Assembly: GCA_049276515.1 (NCBI GenBank)
Contig: JBASWO010000105.1
Span: 1 to 32,505, forward strand
Origin: JAATFY01 sp049276515
GTDB taxonomy: Bacteria > Pseudomonadota > Alphaproteobacteria > UBA9219
Reading direction: 5' to 3'
DNA: 32,505 bases
Positions 1 to 7,489 of this stretch are shown piece by piece. Position 1 is the first letter of the stretch. The number at the start of each line of letters is the position of its first letter. The translations under genes and the position numbers were made by a program. The notes under the pieces were generated by a model. That model did no database searches. It was not told the origin of the DNA and saw only the letters and a list, made by a program, of their open reading frames with translations.

Positions 1-121
1 GGCAACGGGTGTTAGGATCTCTAAACTCGCACATGGTCTACCCGTAGGTGGAGAGCTTGATTATTTGGATGACGGAACACTCACAGCGGCTCTTAAAGCA
101 AGGCGTAGTGCAAGCGGCTAG
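1..121 (+). CDS. recR: RecR recombination mediator, C-terminal fragment
   Basis: Only the last 39 codons lie in the window, read in the frame starting at base 2 and ending in TAG at 119-121. The peptide contains RISKLAHGLPVGGELDYLDD followed by TLTAALKARR, which matches the conserved end of RecR (GLPVGG-[DE]-L-[DE]-Y...TL..AL..RR). RecR acts with RecO and RecF to load RecA on gapped DNA. The zinc finger and Toprim domain, and probably dnaX and the ybaB-like gene that usually precede it, would lie left of the window. The stop codon sits inside a perfect inverted repeat (117-143). Identity is confident despite the short length, because this tail is very characteristic. Confidence 0.9.
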   Translation, partial: ATGVRISKLAHGLPVGGELDYLDDGTLTAALKARRSASG

Positions 122-143
122 ATGCAATTGAGTTGCATCTAGC
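117..143 (+). terminator. Hairpin at the recR stop codon, possible terminator
   Basis: GCTAGATGCAA (117-127) and TTGCATCTAGC (133-143) form a perfect 11-bp stem with a 5-nt loop. The left arm contains the recR TAG stop. No good U-tract follows (GCTTCTGTTG), so it may act as a 3' mRNA-stabilising hairpin or a weak terminator rather than a classic intrinsic terminator. Confidence 0.5.
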
Positions 144-274
144 TTCTGTTGAATAACTAACAGCTTTTTAACTATATCTGTTTGACAATGCAGGCCACGC
201 GGCGCATTTTTTGTGCGTTCGTTCCGCCCAAATTTGCCTTAAGAAGCCCAGAATCGCTCAGGAGCCCCCGGCCC

Positions 275-562
275 GTGAATATAGGTCTTGTCGTTAACGC
301 CCGTGGTAAAATGTGCCTTGTGCACGACGAACCCTTTGAGGCTACCCCCCTTTGGGTGGGCTATCATATTGATAAGAAACAACTTGAGATCATCTTTGAC
401 ACAGGTAGCACATATCCCATAGACTGGGAGGCAACCGATGAAATGGATAACTACTTGCTGAAAATAAATAAGATCCTTATCATTCGGATGGAGAATAAGA
501 AGCCAGTTGAAGGTTACGACACCAGTTTTTTGAGATTACAAGACGGCAAGACCATTAGTTAA
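275..562 (+). CDS. Hypothetical protein, 95 aa
   Basis: I do not recognise this family. The open frame extends upstream to 182 (TTG) or 188 (ATG), but those starts have no ribosome-binding site and would add a low-complexity Arg/Pro/Ser segment. A GTG at 275 is preceded by AGGAG (260-264) at 10-nt spacing, so I prefer it. The product then begins MNIGLVVNARGKMCLVHDEP and is a compact soluble protein with alternating hydrophobic segments (LEIIFDTG, KILIIRME) that suggest beta strands. There is no signal peptide, membrane segment or recognisable catalytic motif. It ends 24 bp before the next gene, with which it is probably co-transcribed up to the terminator at 978-1014. Confidence 0.6.
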   Translation: MNIGLVVNARGKMCLVHDEPFEATPLWVGYHIDKKQLEIIFDTGSTYPIDWEATDEMDNYLLKINKILIIRMENKKPVEGYDTSFLRLQDGKTIS

Positions 563-586
563 GAGATTTACCGAGGAGCGCCAATT

Positions 587-958
587 ATGACCGACGCACC
601 AGAAGATACCCAAGACAACCGCACCGGCAAAGAAAAGTCCGGAAAATCGGGCAGTGGAAGCGTTGGCGGTATTCGCCTTCCTCCTAACCAGCTCAAAGAG
701 GTTATGGGTGACTGGGAATATCTCGATGCCTCCAAGATTGCTGCACGCGTTGCCGAATTCTTTAGCGAATTGCCCGCTCGCGCTTCAGCCCATGTTAAAG
801 TCAGCTATGCGAATGTTCAAAACCAAGGTTTTGCGATCGTCACACAATTGCTGAAATACGCTCAGGAAGTTTCACGTCTTCTGCATAATTTGACCCGCGA
901 AAATGCCGACATTCTACGGCAACGCTTTGGTCTGATTATCTCCGGTCCATCCGGATAG
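587..958 (+). CDS. Hypothetical protein, 123 aa
   Basis: Function unknown. The ATG is preceded by GAGGAG (573-578) at 8-nt spacing, a good start. Residues 1-32 are polar, Lys/Gly/Ser-rich and probably disordered; from about residue 36 the protein looks helical, with amphipathic stretches such as ASKIAARVAEFFSELPARA and QLLKYAQEVSRLLHNL. There is no signal peptide or membrane segment. A small helical adaptor or nucleoid- or granule-associated protein would fit this appearance, but nothing in the sequence shows such a role. It is followed 19 bp later by a strong intrinsic terminator, so it is the last gene of a short unit with the gene ending at 562. Confidence 0.7.
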   Translation: MTDAPEDTQDNRTGKEKSGKSGSGSVGGIRLPPNQLKEVMGDWEYLDASKIAARVAEFFSELPARASAHVKVSYANVQNQGFAIVTQLLKYAQEVSRLLHNLTRENADILRQRFGLIISGPSG

Positions 959-977
959 GAACTTAGGTTTCCACGCT

Positions 978-1014
978 CTGAGGCCCCTGCGAAAGCACGG
1001 GGCCTTAGTTTTTT
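978..1014 (+). terminator. Intrinsic terminator
   Basis: AGGCCCC (981-987) pairs with GGGGCCT (999-1005). An inner TGC/GCA stem is capped by a GAAA tetraloop, and outer pairs reach C978-G1008. Six T residues (1009-1014) follow. This is a textbook rho-independent terminator for the two upstream plus-strand genes, and it separates them from ETF-QO. Confidence 0.9.
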
Positions 1015-1077
1015 GTATCTAGAGTATTTACCAAATTCGTGTAGCGTTTAAAAAACCTCTCTGTAGGACAGTGCCCT

Positions 1078-2733
1078 ATGTCTGATGATCCCCGCCAAAC
1101 GCCACGCGATGTCATGGAATATGACGTTCTTATTGTGGGTGCAGGCCCGAGCGGTCTTTCATGCGCAATACGGCTCAAACAATTAGCCCAAGAAAAGGGC
1201 CAAGAGCTTTCGGTCTGCGTCATTGAAAAAGGATCAGAGGTAGGTGCCCATCTCATGTCGGGCGCTGTTCTGGAGCCTCGCTCTCTCAATGAATTGCTAC
1301 CCAACTGGAAAGAGTTGGATGCACCCATTAAAATTCCTGTGAAAGACGATCATTTTGTTTTTATGACGCCCAAGCGCAGTTGGCGCCTGCCAACGCCGCC
1401 ACCTATGAATAATCATGGCAATTACATTATTAGCCTTGGTTATTTTGGAAAATGGCTGGCAACACAGGCCGAAGCCTTAGGGGTTGAGATCTATCCTGGC
1501 TTTGCCGCAGCTGAACTTTTATATGGCGATGATGGCAGAGTGACAGGTGTTGCAACGGGGGATGTTGGCATTGGCAAAAATGGGGTGCCGACTGAGCGTT
1601 TTGCACGCGGCGTAGAATTAAAAGCTAAGCAAACCGTGTTTGCTGAAGGTTGCCGTGGTTCGCTCACCAAAATCCTTTTTGAGCGTTTCAAATTACGTGA
1701 GGGTGTGGATCCGCAAACCTATGCCATTGGCATCAAGGAAGTCTGGCAAGTTGAGCCATCGAAACATAAAGAAGGGCTTGTTCAACATACCATCGGCTAT
1801 CCCATGGATATGAAAACCTATGGCGGCTCTTTTATCTATTATTTTGAGAATAATCTCGTCGCCCTCGGCTTTGTGGTTGGGCTTGATTACGAAAACCCCT
1901 ATCTCTCGCCCTTTGAAGAGTTTCAGAAGTTCAAACAACATCCCTATGTTCGCCCCTTATTAGAAGGCGGCAAACGCGTTTCTTACGGTGCGCGTGCCTT
2001 GAGCGAAGGTGGTTATCAATCGATCCCACGTTTGACGTTCCCAGGTGGGCTTTTGGTTGGCGACACAGCAGGTTTTCTCAATACGCCTAAGATTAAAGGC
2101 ACACACACAGCGATGAAATCAGGCATGGTCGCTGCAGAGGCGCTGTTTGATCATCTCTTACATACAAAGCCCGCCGCTGAAGTTCAGGATTATCGCAATC
2201 GCCTCGAAAATTCGTGGCTGTGGGATGAGCTTTATAGGGTTCGCAACATTCGGCCTGCTTTCCATTTAGGGCTCTTGGCCGGCATTATCTACGGCGCTTT
2301 AGAGACTTATATTTTCCGCGGCAAAGCCCCCTGGACGCTCCGTAACCACGCAGATCATAGCAGCATTCGTCCTGCAAAAGAGTTTCAGCCCATTAACTAT
2401 CCAAAACCTGATGGTGTGATCAGTTTTGATCGTCTGTCATCTGTTTTTATTTCCAACACCAATCATGAAGAAGATCAGCCAGCTCATTTAAAATTGCGCG
2501 ATCCGTCTTTAGCTATTTCTGTCAATCTCAAGGACTACGCATCGCCTGAAAGCCGCTATTGCCCAGCAGCTGTCTATGAAATTGTAAGAGATGCTGATGG
2601 CAATAATCCGCGGCTTCAGATCAACGCGCAGAACTGCGTTCATTGCAAAACCTGCGATATTAAAGATCCTCTACAAAATATTGATTGGTGCGTGCCAGAA
2701 GGTGGCGGCGGCCCTAATTATCAAGGCATGTAA
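1078..2733 (+). CDS. Electron transfer flavoprotein-ubiquinone oxidoreductase (ETF-QO)
   Basis: This membrane-associated flavoprotein takes electrons from reduced ETF, which serves acyl-CoA and other dehydrogenases, and passes them to ubiquinone. At 551 aa it has the usual length for bacterial ETF-QO. The N-terminal FAD-binding motif reads VLIVGAGPSGLSC, with the glycines at residues 21-26. The C-terminus carries the 4Fe-4S site: C495 (RYCPA), C520, C523 and C526 (NCVHCKTCDI), with the 25-residue gap between first and second cysteine expected for the family. It ends with the family-typical GGGGPNYQGM. The ATG has GTAGGA (1063-1068) about 9 nt upstream. It is a single gene; etfA and etfB are not in the window. 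Its stop overlaps the 3' end of the convergent prmC gene by 13 bp. Confidence 0.97.
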   Translation: MSDDPRQTPRDVMEYDVLIVGAGPSGLSCAIRLKQLAQEKGQELSVCVIEKGSEVGAHLMSGAVLEPRSLNELLPNWKELDAPIKIPVKDDHFVFMTPKRSWRLPTPPPMNNHGNYIISLGYFGKWLATQAEALGVEIYPGFAAAELLYGDDGRVTGVATGDVGIGKNGVPTERFARGVELKAKQTVFAEGCRGSLTKILFERFKLREGVDPQTYAIGIKEVWQVEPSKHKEGLVQHTIGYPMDMKTYGGSFIYYFENNLVALGFVVGLDYENPYLSPFEEFQKFKQHPYVRPLLEGGKRVSYGARALSEGGYQSIPRLTFPGGLLVGDTAGFLNTPKIKGTHTAMKSGMVAAEALFDHLLHTKPAAEVQDYRNRLENSWLWDELYRVRNIRPAFHLGLLAGIIYGALETYIFRGKAPWTLRNHADHSSIRPAKEFQPINYPKPDGVISFDRLSSVFISNTNHEEDQPAHLKLRDPSLAISVNLKDYASPESRYCPAAVYEIVRDADGNNPRLQINAQNCVHCKTCDIKDPLQNIDWCVPEGGGGPNYQGM

Positions 2734-3593
2734 GCTGTCACGCAACGCGTAACGCCAGCCAAATCTTTACGTGTTTTGATATCAATAAAGCCATGTTCTT
2801 TAAGAAGCGTGCTCACAGCTTTATCTTGGCCAAGGCCAAATTCTAAGGTGATGATGCCTTTGGATTTAAGCTTCTCTTTGGCTTGCGGGATGATATGGCG
2901 ATAAGCATCAAGCCCATCATCGCCACCATAGAGGGCCATTTTAGGATCAAAATCCCGCACCTCTGGCATTAAACACGCCATATCTTTTTCTGATATGTAA
3001 GGTGGGTTTGAGATCACAATATCAAAACTTTGATCGATGTGATCAAGCCAGTTATTTTCTTTAAATTGAGCACGGTCATCTAAACCAAAACTCACAGCAT
3101 TAGCTTTGGCCTGCTCAAGCGCGCGCCTTGATTTATCAATGCCAAGACCTGTTGCTAAGGGAAGTTCGTGGAGGAGGGAGAGAAGAAGACAGCCTGTCCC
3201 TGTGCCTAGATCGGCAATATGTAATGACTCTTTACGATCCTTGATCGCAGATAATGTGGCTTCAATCAGTGTTTCGCTATCAGGGCGCGGCTCAAGAGTT
3301 GCTTCATTGAGACCAAAATCAAGGCTCCAAAATTCCCTATGACCTAAAATGCGCGCAACCGGCTCGTGCCGTGCACGGCATTCTATAAAAGTCATCGCCA
3401 GTCTTGCTTCTTTTTCACTTAAATCCCGGTCTGCTTGGCTCAGTAACTGTGCGCGATCAAGCTTGAGGCTGTGCGCGATTAAAATACGTGCGTCAAGCTC
3501 TGGATTATCAATATCAGCCTCTTTAAGGCGTTGAATGCCAAAAAGGATGAGATCGCCGAGGCGAAAAGCATTACTGATTGATGAGTGCTGCAA
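2721..3593 (-). CDS. prmC: Peptide chain release factor N5-glutamine methyltransferase PrmC (HemK)
   Basis: PrmC uses S-adenosylmethionine to methylate the glutamine of the GGQ motif in release factors RF1 and RF2, which they need for efficient termination. The 290-aa protein shows the SAM-binding motif DLGTGTG (128-134) and the catalytic NPPY (196-199, in context SNPPYISEKD). The N-terminal helical domain of about 100 residues is typical of the family. It is the last gene of the minus-strand block and begins inside the end of prfA (23-bp overlap), so it is likely translationally coupled to its own substrate. Its 3' end overlaps ETF-QO, with no terminator visible between them. Confidence 0.97.
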   Translation of the reverse strand: MQHSSISNAFRLGDLILFGIQRLKEADIDNPELDARILIAHSLKLDRAQLLSQADRDLSEKEARLAMTFIECRARHEPVARILGHREFWSLDFGLNEATLEPRPDSETLIEATLSAIKDRKESLHIADLGTGTGCLLLSLLHELPLATGLGIDKSRRALEQAKANAVSFGLDDRAQFKENNWLDHIDQSFDIVISNPPYISEKDMACLMPEVRDFDPKMALYGGDDGLDAYRHIIPQAKEKLKSKGIITLEFGLGQDKAVSTLLKEHGFIDIKTRKDLAGVTRCVTAYMP

Positions 3594-4638
3594 GTTTTTC
3601 GGCCTCGTCCGTCGTGATCAATGCATCAATAAAGGCATCCAGGGCTGTGCCATTGATAACATCATCAAGATTGTAGAGCGTCAATTCAATACGGTGATCG
3701 CTGACGCGGCCTTGAGGGAAGTTATAGGTGCGAATGCGCTCGGAGCGATCGCCTGTGCCAACTTGGCTTTTGCGCTCAGCCGCGTGAGCATTGGTAATAG
3801 CCATTTGCTGCTGCTCGTAAAGTTTTGAGCGCAAAATCTTCATCGCTTTGGCTTTGTTTTTATGCTGTGAGCGTTCATCTTGCATAGCCACAACCGTATT
3901 GGTTGGAATATGGGTAATACGTACAGCACTCTCTGTTTTATTGACGTGCTGACCGCCAGCGCCTGATGCGCGGAACACATCAATACGCAAATCCTTATCA
4001 TCAATCTTAATATCGACTTCTTCCATTTCTGGTAGAACAGCAACAGTGGCTGTTGATGTATGCACGCGACCCTGCGATTCAGTTGTGGGTACGCGTTGCA
4101 CGCGATGAACACCAGATTCAAACTTCAAGCGGGCAAAAACGCCTTTGCCGGTGATCATGGCGATACCTTCTTTAAGGCCGCCCACATCGTTATAAGCAAG
4201 GTCCATCACTTCAAAGCGCCAGCCACGTACAGCGGCGTATTTTCTGTACATTTCAAATAAGAGCGCGCCAAAGAGGCCGGCTTCATCACCACCAGCACCG
4301 GGGCGAATTTCAAGGATGGCATTGCGCTCGTCGGCAATATCTTTCGGTAGCAACATGCGCTGCACTTGCTTTTCAAGAAGAGGAATCCTTGGCTTGAGCT
4401 CTTCAATCTCACGATTGGCCTCAGCTCTCATTTCAGGGTCAGCTAACATGCTCTCAGCATCAGCCAATTCCTGCTGGGCGCGATTAAGCTCATTCACCGC
4501 ATCAACGATGGGTGTGAGTTCAGCATATTCCTTGGAGAGCTTGGTAAATTGCTCAGCCGCTAGGCCTGGCTGCGATATCGTATCGCGCACTTCATCATGC
4601 CGCGCCAAAAGGCGGGCGAGCGTTTCGGAGAGGGACAT
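3571..4638 (-). CDS. prfA: Peptide chain release factor 1 (RF1)
   Basis: RF1 recognises UAA and UAG stop codons and triggers release of the nascent peptide. The 355-aa product has the PxT stop-codon recognition tripeptide (P184-T-T186 in RVPTTES) and the catalytic GGQ at 228-230 within ASGAGGQHVNKTESAVR. Length and domain order are normal for the family. The ATG at 4636-4638 directly abuts the TAG stop of the upstream GIY-YIG-like gene, with no intervening base, so re-initiation is likely. prmC follows with a 23-bp overlap. The prfA-prmC pairing is common in bacteria. Confidence 0.98.
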   Translation of the reverse strand: MSLSETLARLLARHDEVRDTISQPGLAAEQFTKLSKEYAELTPIVDAVNELNRAQQELADAESMLADPEMRAEANREIEELKPRIPLLEKQVQRMLLPKDIADERNAILEIRPGAGGDEAGLFGALLFEMYRKYAAVRGWRFEVMDLAYNDVGGLKEGIAMITGKGVFARLKFESGVHRVQRVPTTESQGRVHTSTATVAVLPEMEEVDIKIDDKDLRIDVFRASGAGGQHVNKTESAVRITHIPTNTVVAMQDERSQHKNKAKAMKILRSKLYEQQQMAITNAHAAERKSQVGTGDRSERIRTYNFPQGRVSDHRIELTLYNLDDVINGTALDAFIDALITTDEAEKLAALINQ

Positions 4639-5109
4639 CTATTTTCCCAATGTTTTGAGTATTTCGTAACGGCCGGCCATAAGGCGTGTTCCTAAATTCT
4701 TTATTGATTCAATCGGTGTCTTATCAGCTTTTTGTTTGCTCGCATATTCTTTATCAACCTGATGACATTCTTCAATGATAATCGCTTTAGCTTTATCTAA
4801 ATCGATATGGAAGTATTCTTGGCTTCTTTTTCCTATTCGGAAAGCCTCAAGCTTTTGAGCGATTCTTTTCCAAGCCTTTATATAATCAGTGGTTCTTAGT
4901 TCATATATACAGAAGAATTTTTTTATTACGCTTGAAGAAAAGTCGTTAATCTGTGCAGCACGTTCTTGGCCTGTATATCGGCTAGAACCTATTTTGAAAT
5001 AGCTCTGAGTATAGGATGATTTCTTGATAATATAGATGTAGCCAGAAATTCCGACATACTTAGATTTCTTACGAACAGTTTTTACTGACTGTTTCTTTTT
5101 GTAGACCAT
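4639..5109 (-). CDS. GIY-YIG / T5orf172-like nuclease-domain protein, probably acquired
   Basis: This 156-aa protein appears to be a GIY-YIG-type domain of the T5orf172 (Mug113) kind. Visible landmarks are GYIYII (23-28), YFKIGSS (37-43), an arginine at 50 (QERAAQIN) and RSQEYF with E98, in the order and spacing of the family's tyrosine, glycine, arginine and metal-binding glutamate positions. The N-terminus is Lys-rich and basic. I infer a DNA-acting role, but activity is not shown. A count over 4681-5100 gives about 34% GC, against about 50% in single lines of prfA and ispG. It lies 12 bp after ispG and its TAG touches the prfA ATG. No good Shine-Dalgarno sequence precedes its ATG. The composition and odd position suggest horizontal insertion into a housekeeping operon. 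Confidence 0.72.
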   Translation of the reverse strand: MVYKKKQSVKTVRKKSKYVGISGYIYIIKKSSYTQSYFKIGSSRYTGQERAAQINDFSSSVIKKFFCIYELRTTDYIKAWKRIAQKLEAFRIGKRSQEYFHIDLDKAKAIIIEECHQVDKEYASKQKADKTPIESIKNLGTRLMAGRYEILKTLGK

Positions 5110-5121
5110 ACTATTTTGGAA

Positions 5122-6288
5122 CTACTCGGCGGCGTTAAGCTGTTGCGCCTTTTCTGCTTCAATCTCTGCGGCGCGCTTTTCGACAAGGCCAACCAAATGG
5201 TCAACAATATCGGCATTCTTAAGACGATGATCGGTTTGACCCTTGATGTAAACTTGGTGGGTATCCTTGCCGCCGCCAGCAAAGCCAATATCTGTCATGA
5301 GGGCTTCGCCAGGACCATTGACGACACAGCCAATAACGGAAACCGACATTGGCGTCGTGATGTGAGCCAAGCGTTGCTCAAGAACTTCAACCGTCTTGAT
5401 GACGTTGAAATTTTGACGTGCACAGGATGGGCAGGAAATGATGGTAACGCCACGTGAGCGCAAACCAAGCGATTTCAGCATATCAAAGCCAACGCGAACC
5501 TCTTCAACAGGTTCGGCCGAGAGAGAAACGCGGATCGTATCACCGATACCAGCCCAAAGAAGCGAGCCCATACCGATTGAGCTTTTGATTGTACCAGCGC
5601 GCAGACCACCAGCTTCTGTAATGCCGACATGTAAAGGATAGTCGCATGCATCAGCGAGCGCCTGATAGGCAGCAACCGACAAGAAAACATCCGATGCTTT
5701 CACGCTGATTTTGAAATTGAAGAAATCATGATCTTCTAAAATCTTGGCGTGGGTTAAAGCGCTTTCAACCATCGCATCAGGGCAGGGCTCACCATATTTT
5801 TCTAAGAGCTCTTGCTCGAGGGATCCGGCATTCACACCAATACGCATGGCACAACCATGATCCTTAGCGGCTTGCACCACTTCGCGTACGCGTTCGGACG
5901 ATCCGATATTACCGGGATTAATGCGTAAGCAAGCCGCACCAGCTTTGGCAGCTTCGATTCCACGCTTATAATGGAAATGGATGTCCGCAACGATCGGCAC
6001 TTTAACGGCTTTAACGATCTCGCTAAGTGCTGCTGTGGATTCTTCATCTGGGCAAGAAACGCGAACGATATCAGCGCCAGCTTCTTCCATGCCACGAATT
6101 TGTTCGATGGTCGCCTTAGCGTCGCTCGTCAATGTATTAGTCATTGATTGCACAGCAATAGGGGCGTCGCCACCTACAAGAACATTACCGACTTTAATTT
6201 GGCGGCTCTTGCGGCGAACAATCTGGCGCCAGGGGCGATGGGCTTGGGCTTCGTCGAGACTCATTGAAAAGGGCTCCGGCAGACTCAA
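5122..6288 (-). CDS. ispG: 4-hydroxy-3-methylbut-2-en-1-yl diphosphate synthase (IspG/GcpE)
   Basis: IspG reductively converts MEcPP to HMBPP, the penultimate step of the MEP isoprenoid pathway, using a 4Fe-4S cluster. The 388-aa frame shows the TIM-barrel start GGDAPIAVQSMTNT and the C-terminal cluster ligands C286 and C289 (ISCPSC) and C321 (IGCVVNGPGE), with E328 in the NGPGE motif. Two starts are possible. A TTG at 6288 has GAGAGG 6 nt upstream. An ATG at 6264, which would give 380 aa, has GGAG about 9 nt upstream. Both have usable ribosome-binding sites, so the N-terminus is uncertain. It follows rodZ by 100 bp and precedes the GIY-YIG-like gene by 12 bp. Confidence 0.97.
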   Translation of the reverse strand: MSLPEPFSMSLDEAQAHRPWRQIVRRKSRQIKVGNVLVGGDAPIAVQSMTNTLTSDAKATIEQIRGMEEAGADIVRVSCPDEESTAALSEIVKAVKVPIVADIHFHYKRGIEAAKAGAACLRINPGNIGSSERVREVVQAAKDHGCAMRIGVNAGSLEQELLEKYGEPCPDAMVESALTHAKILEDHDFFNFKISVKASDVFLSVAAYQALADACDYPLHVGITEAGGLRAGTIKSSIGMGSLLWAGIGDTIRVSLSAEPVEEVRVGFDMLKSLGLRSRGVTIISCPSCARQNFNVIKTVEVLEQRLAHITTPMSVSVIGCVVNGPGEALMTDIGFAGGGKDTHQVYIKGQTDHRLKNADIVDHLVGLVEKRAAEIEAEKAQQLNAAE

Positions 6289-6388
6289 AGGCTGCCTCTC
6301 ATAGGTTTATATGCGCAATTTATAGCGGCTTTCTTTTATTTGCGCCAATATTGTAATGGATTGAATTTAAAGGAAAAAATTGCTTTTC

Positions 6389-7441
6389 TTACTCATCCGG
6401 GTTGGCTGGCAACGACCGAAGGGTGGCATTATCCAAAGGCATGTTGCGAATAACACGTGACATGCCGGTGGCTAAACGGGGCAAATCCTTGCCGTTTAAA
6501 GTCAAAATAATGCCTGCGCCATTGCCTGTCGTGAGTGTTAATCCGGGTCCTGCTGGAATTTTATAGCTGTCACCAGCCTTCATGACCTTATCAAAAATAG
6601 GATGACCTTTATTGTTAGCAACAAGAACCCAAGCTGATTGTGTAGCGCGAACACTCAATCCAGAATCGTCAGCTGCAGGAACTGCTGGTTGAGGATCTGT
6701 GCTTGACGCAGCAGCTGTTGGTGACGCAGGTGCCGTGGGTTGAGTTGCAGCTGGAGGCGTTGTGCTTGCCAAGGCTGGTAAAGGTGCGGCTGACGACAAA
6801 GTAATGCCGGCACTATCAGGAGGTGGCGACATTAAACTTGCAGCCGGTGCTGGTGTTGCAAGAACGGCTTCAGTAGACGCAGTAAGCTCACTTGGTGCAG
6901 CTGTTGATGGCAACGCAGGAGCTGAGCTAACGCTCGCGCGGTCAGTGCTCGAGATGCCATACCACAAAATATAAATCACGAGAGCTGCAACCGCAGCGCC
7001 AATCATAATGGCAGCTGATGGCGTGCGACCTTCGGTGATGGGAGCTGGAATAAGCAAGATAGGCTTTTTACGGCGTCCAGCCATTTCATTGCGATAGCGA
7101 TCAATTGCTTCTTTGCCATCAATGCCAAGATAGTTGGCATAAGAACGCAAAAAGCCGATGACATAGGCGTCTGCTGGAAACTCGTCATACCGGCTATTTT
7201 CAAGGGCCGCTAAAAAATTTCTGCGAATGCAGAGATAGTCGGCAATCTGTTGCAAGTCATCGCCACGTTCTTCGCGTATGCGGCGGAGCATGTCGCCAAG
7301 GCGCTCGAGCGGTAGTTTAGGCTCATCGCCCGCTGCTTGTGCGGGTGCTGGGTTCAGCGAAACAGTAACAGGCTCTTGCTCAGTCCGGTTGTTACGCTGA
7401 CGGTTGCTTTGATTTTGTGATGGGCGGCGGTTTGTAGGCAT
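6389..7441 (-). CDS. rodZ: RodZ-like transmembrane protein with N-terminal helix-turn-helix
   Basis: RodZ links MreB filaments to the inner membrane and helps keep rod shape. The 350-aa protein has the expected architecture. After a Gln/Asn-rich N-terminus comes an Xre-type HTH at about 45-110 (LGDMLRRIREERG ... QIADYLCIRRNFLAALE), then a basic patch and one membrane helix at about 142-161. A long Ala/Pro/Ser/Thr-rich periplasmic linker (about 165-260) follows, and then a DUF4115-like beta domain (VRATQSAWVLVANNKG onward). The HTH in this family binds MreB rather than DNA. It sits directly upstream of ispG, an arrangement I recall in other proteobacteria. No clear Shine-Dalgarno sequence precedes the ATG. 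Confidence 0.88.
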   Translation of the reverse strand: MPTNRRPSQNQSNRQRNNRTEQEPVTVSLNPAPAQAAGDEPKLPLERLGDMLRRIREERGDDLQQIADYLCIRRNFLAALENSRYDEFPADAYVIGFLRSYANYLGIDGKEAIDRYRNEMAGRRKKPILLIPAPITEGRTPSAAIMIGAAVAALVIYILWYGISSTDRASVSSAPALPSTAAPSELTASTEAVLATPAPAASLMSPPPDSAGITLSSAAPLPALASTTPPAATQPTAPASPTAAASSTDPQPAVPAADDSGLSVRATQSAWVLVANNKGHPIFDKVMKAGDSYKIPAGPGLTLTTGNGAGIILTLNGKDLPRLATGMSRVIRNMPLDNATLRSLPANPDE

Positions 7442-7489
7442 GGGCTAAAATCTAAGCAATTTCAGGGCATAAATCAATCAAAGCTTATC

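Noticed and set aside
182..211. TTGACA at 182-187 as a promoter for the gene at 275
   Set aside because: The -35 box is perfect, but at 17-19 bp spacing the sequence is CATTTTTT-like and matches the -10 consensus poorly (at most 3/6).
182..274. N-terminal extension of the gene at 275 back to TTG 182 or ATG 188
   Set aside because: There is no ribosome-binding site before either start and the added segment is low-complexity; the GTG at 275 has AGGAG upstream.
1005..1328. Minus-strand frame opposite the ETF-QO start
   Set aside because: It is antisense to a strongly conserved gene, crosses the terminator region and has no recognisable product.
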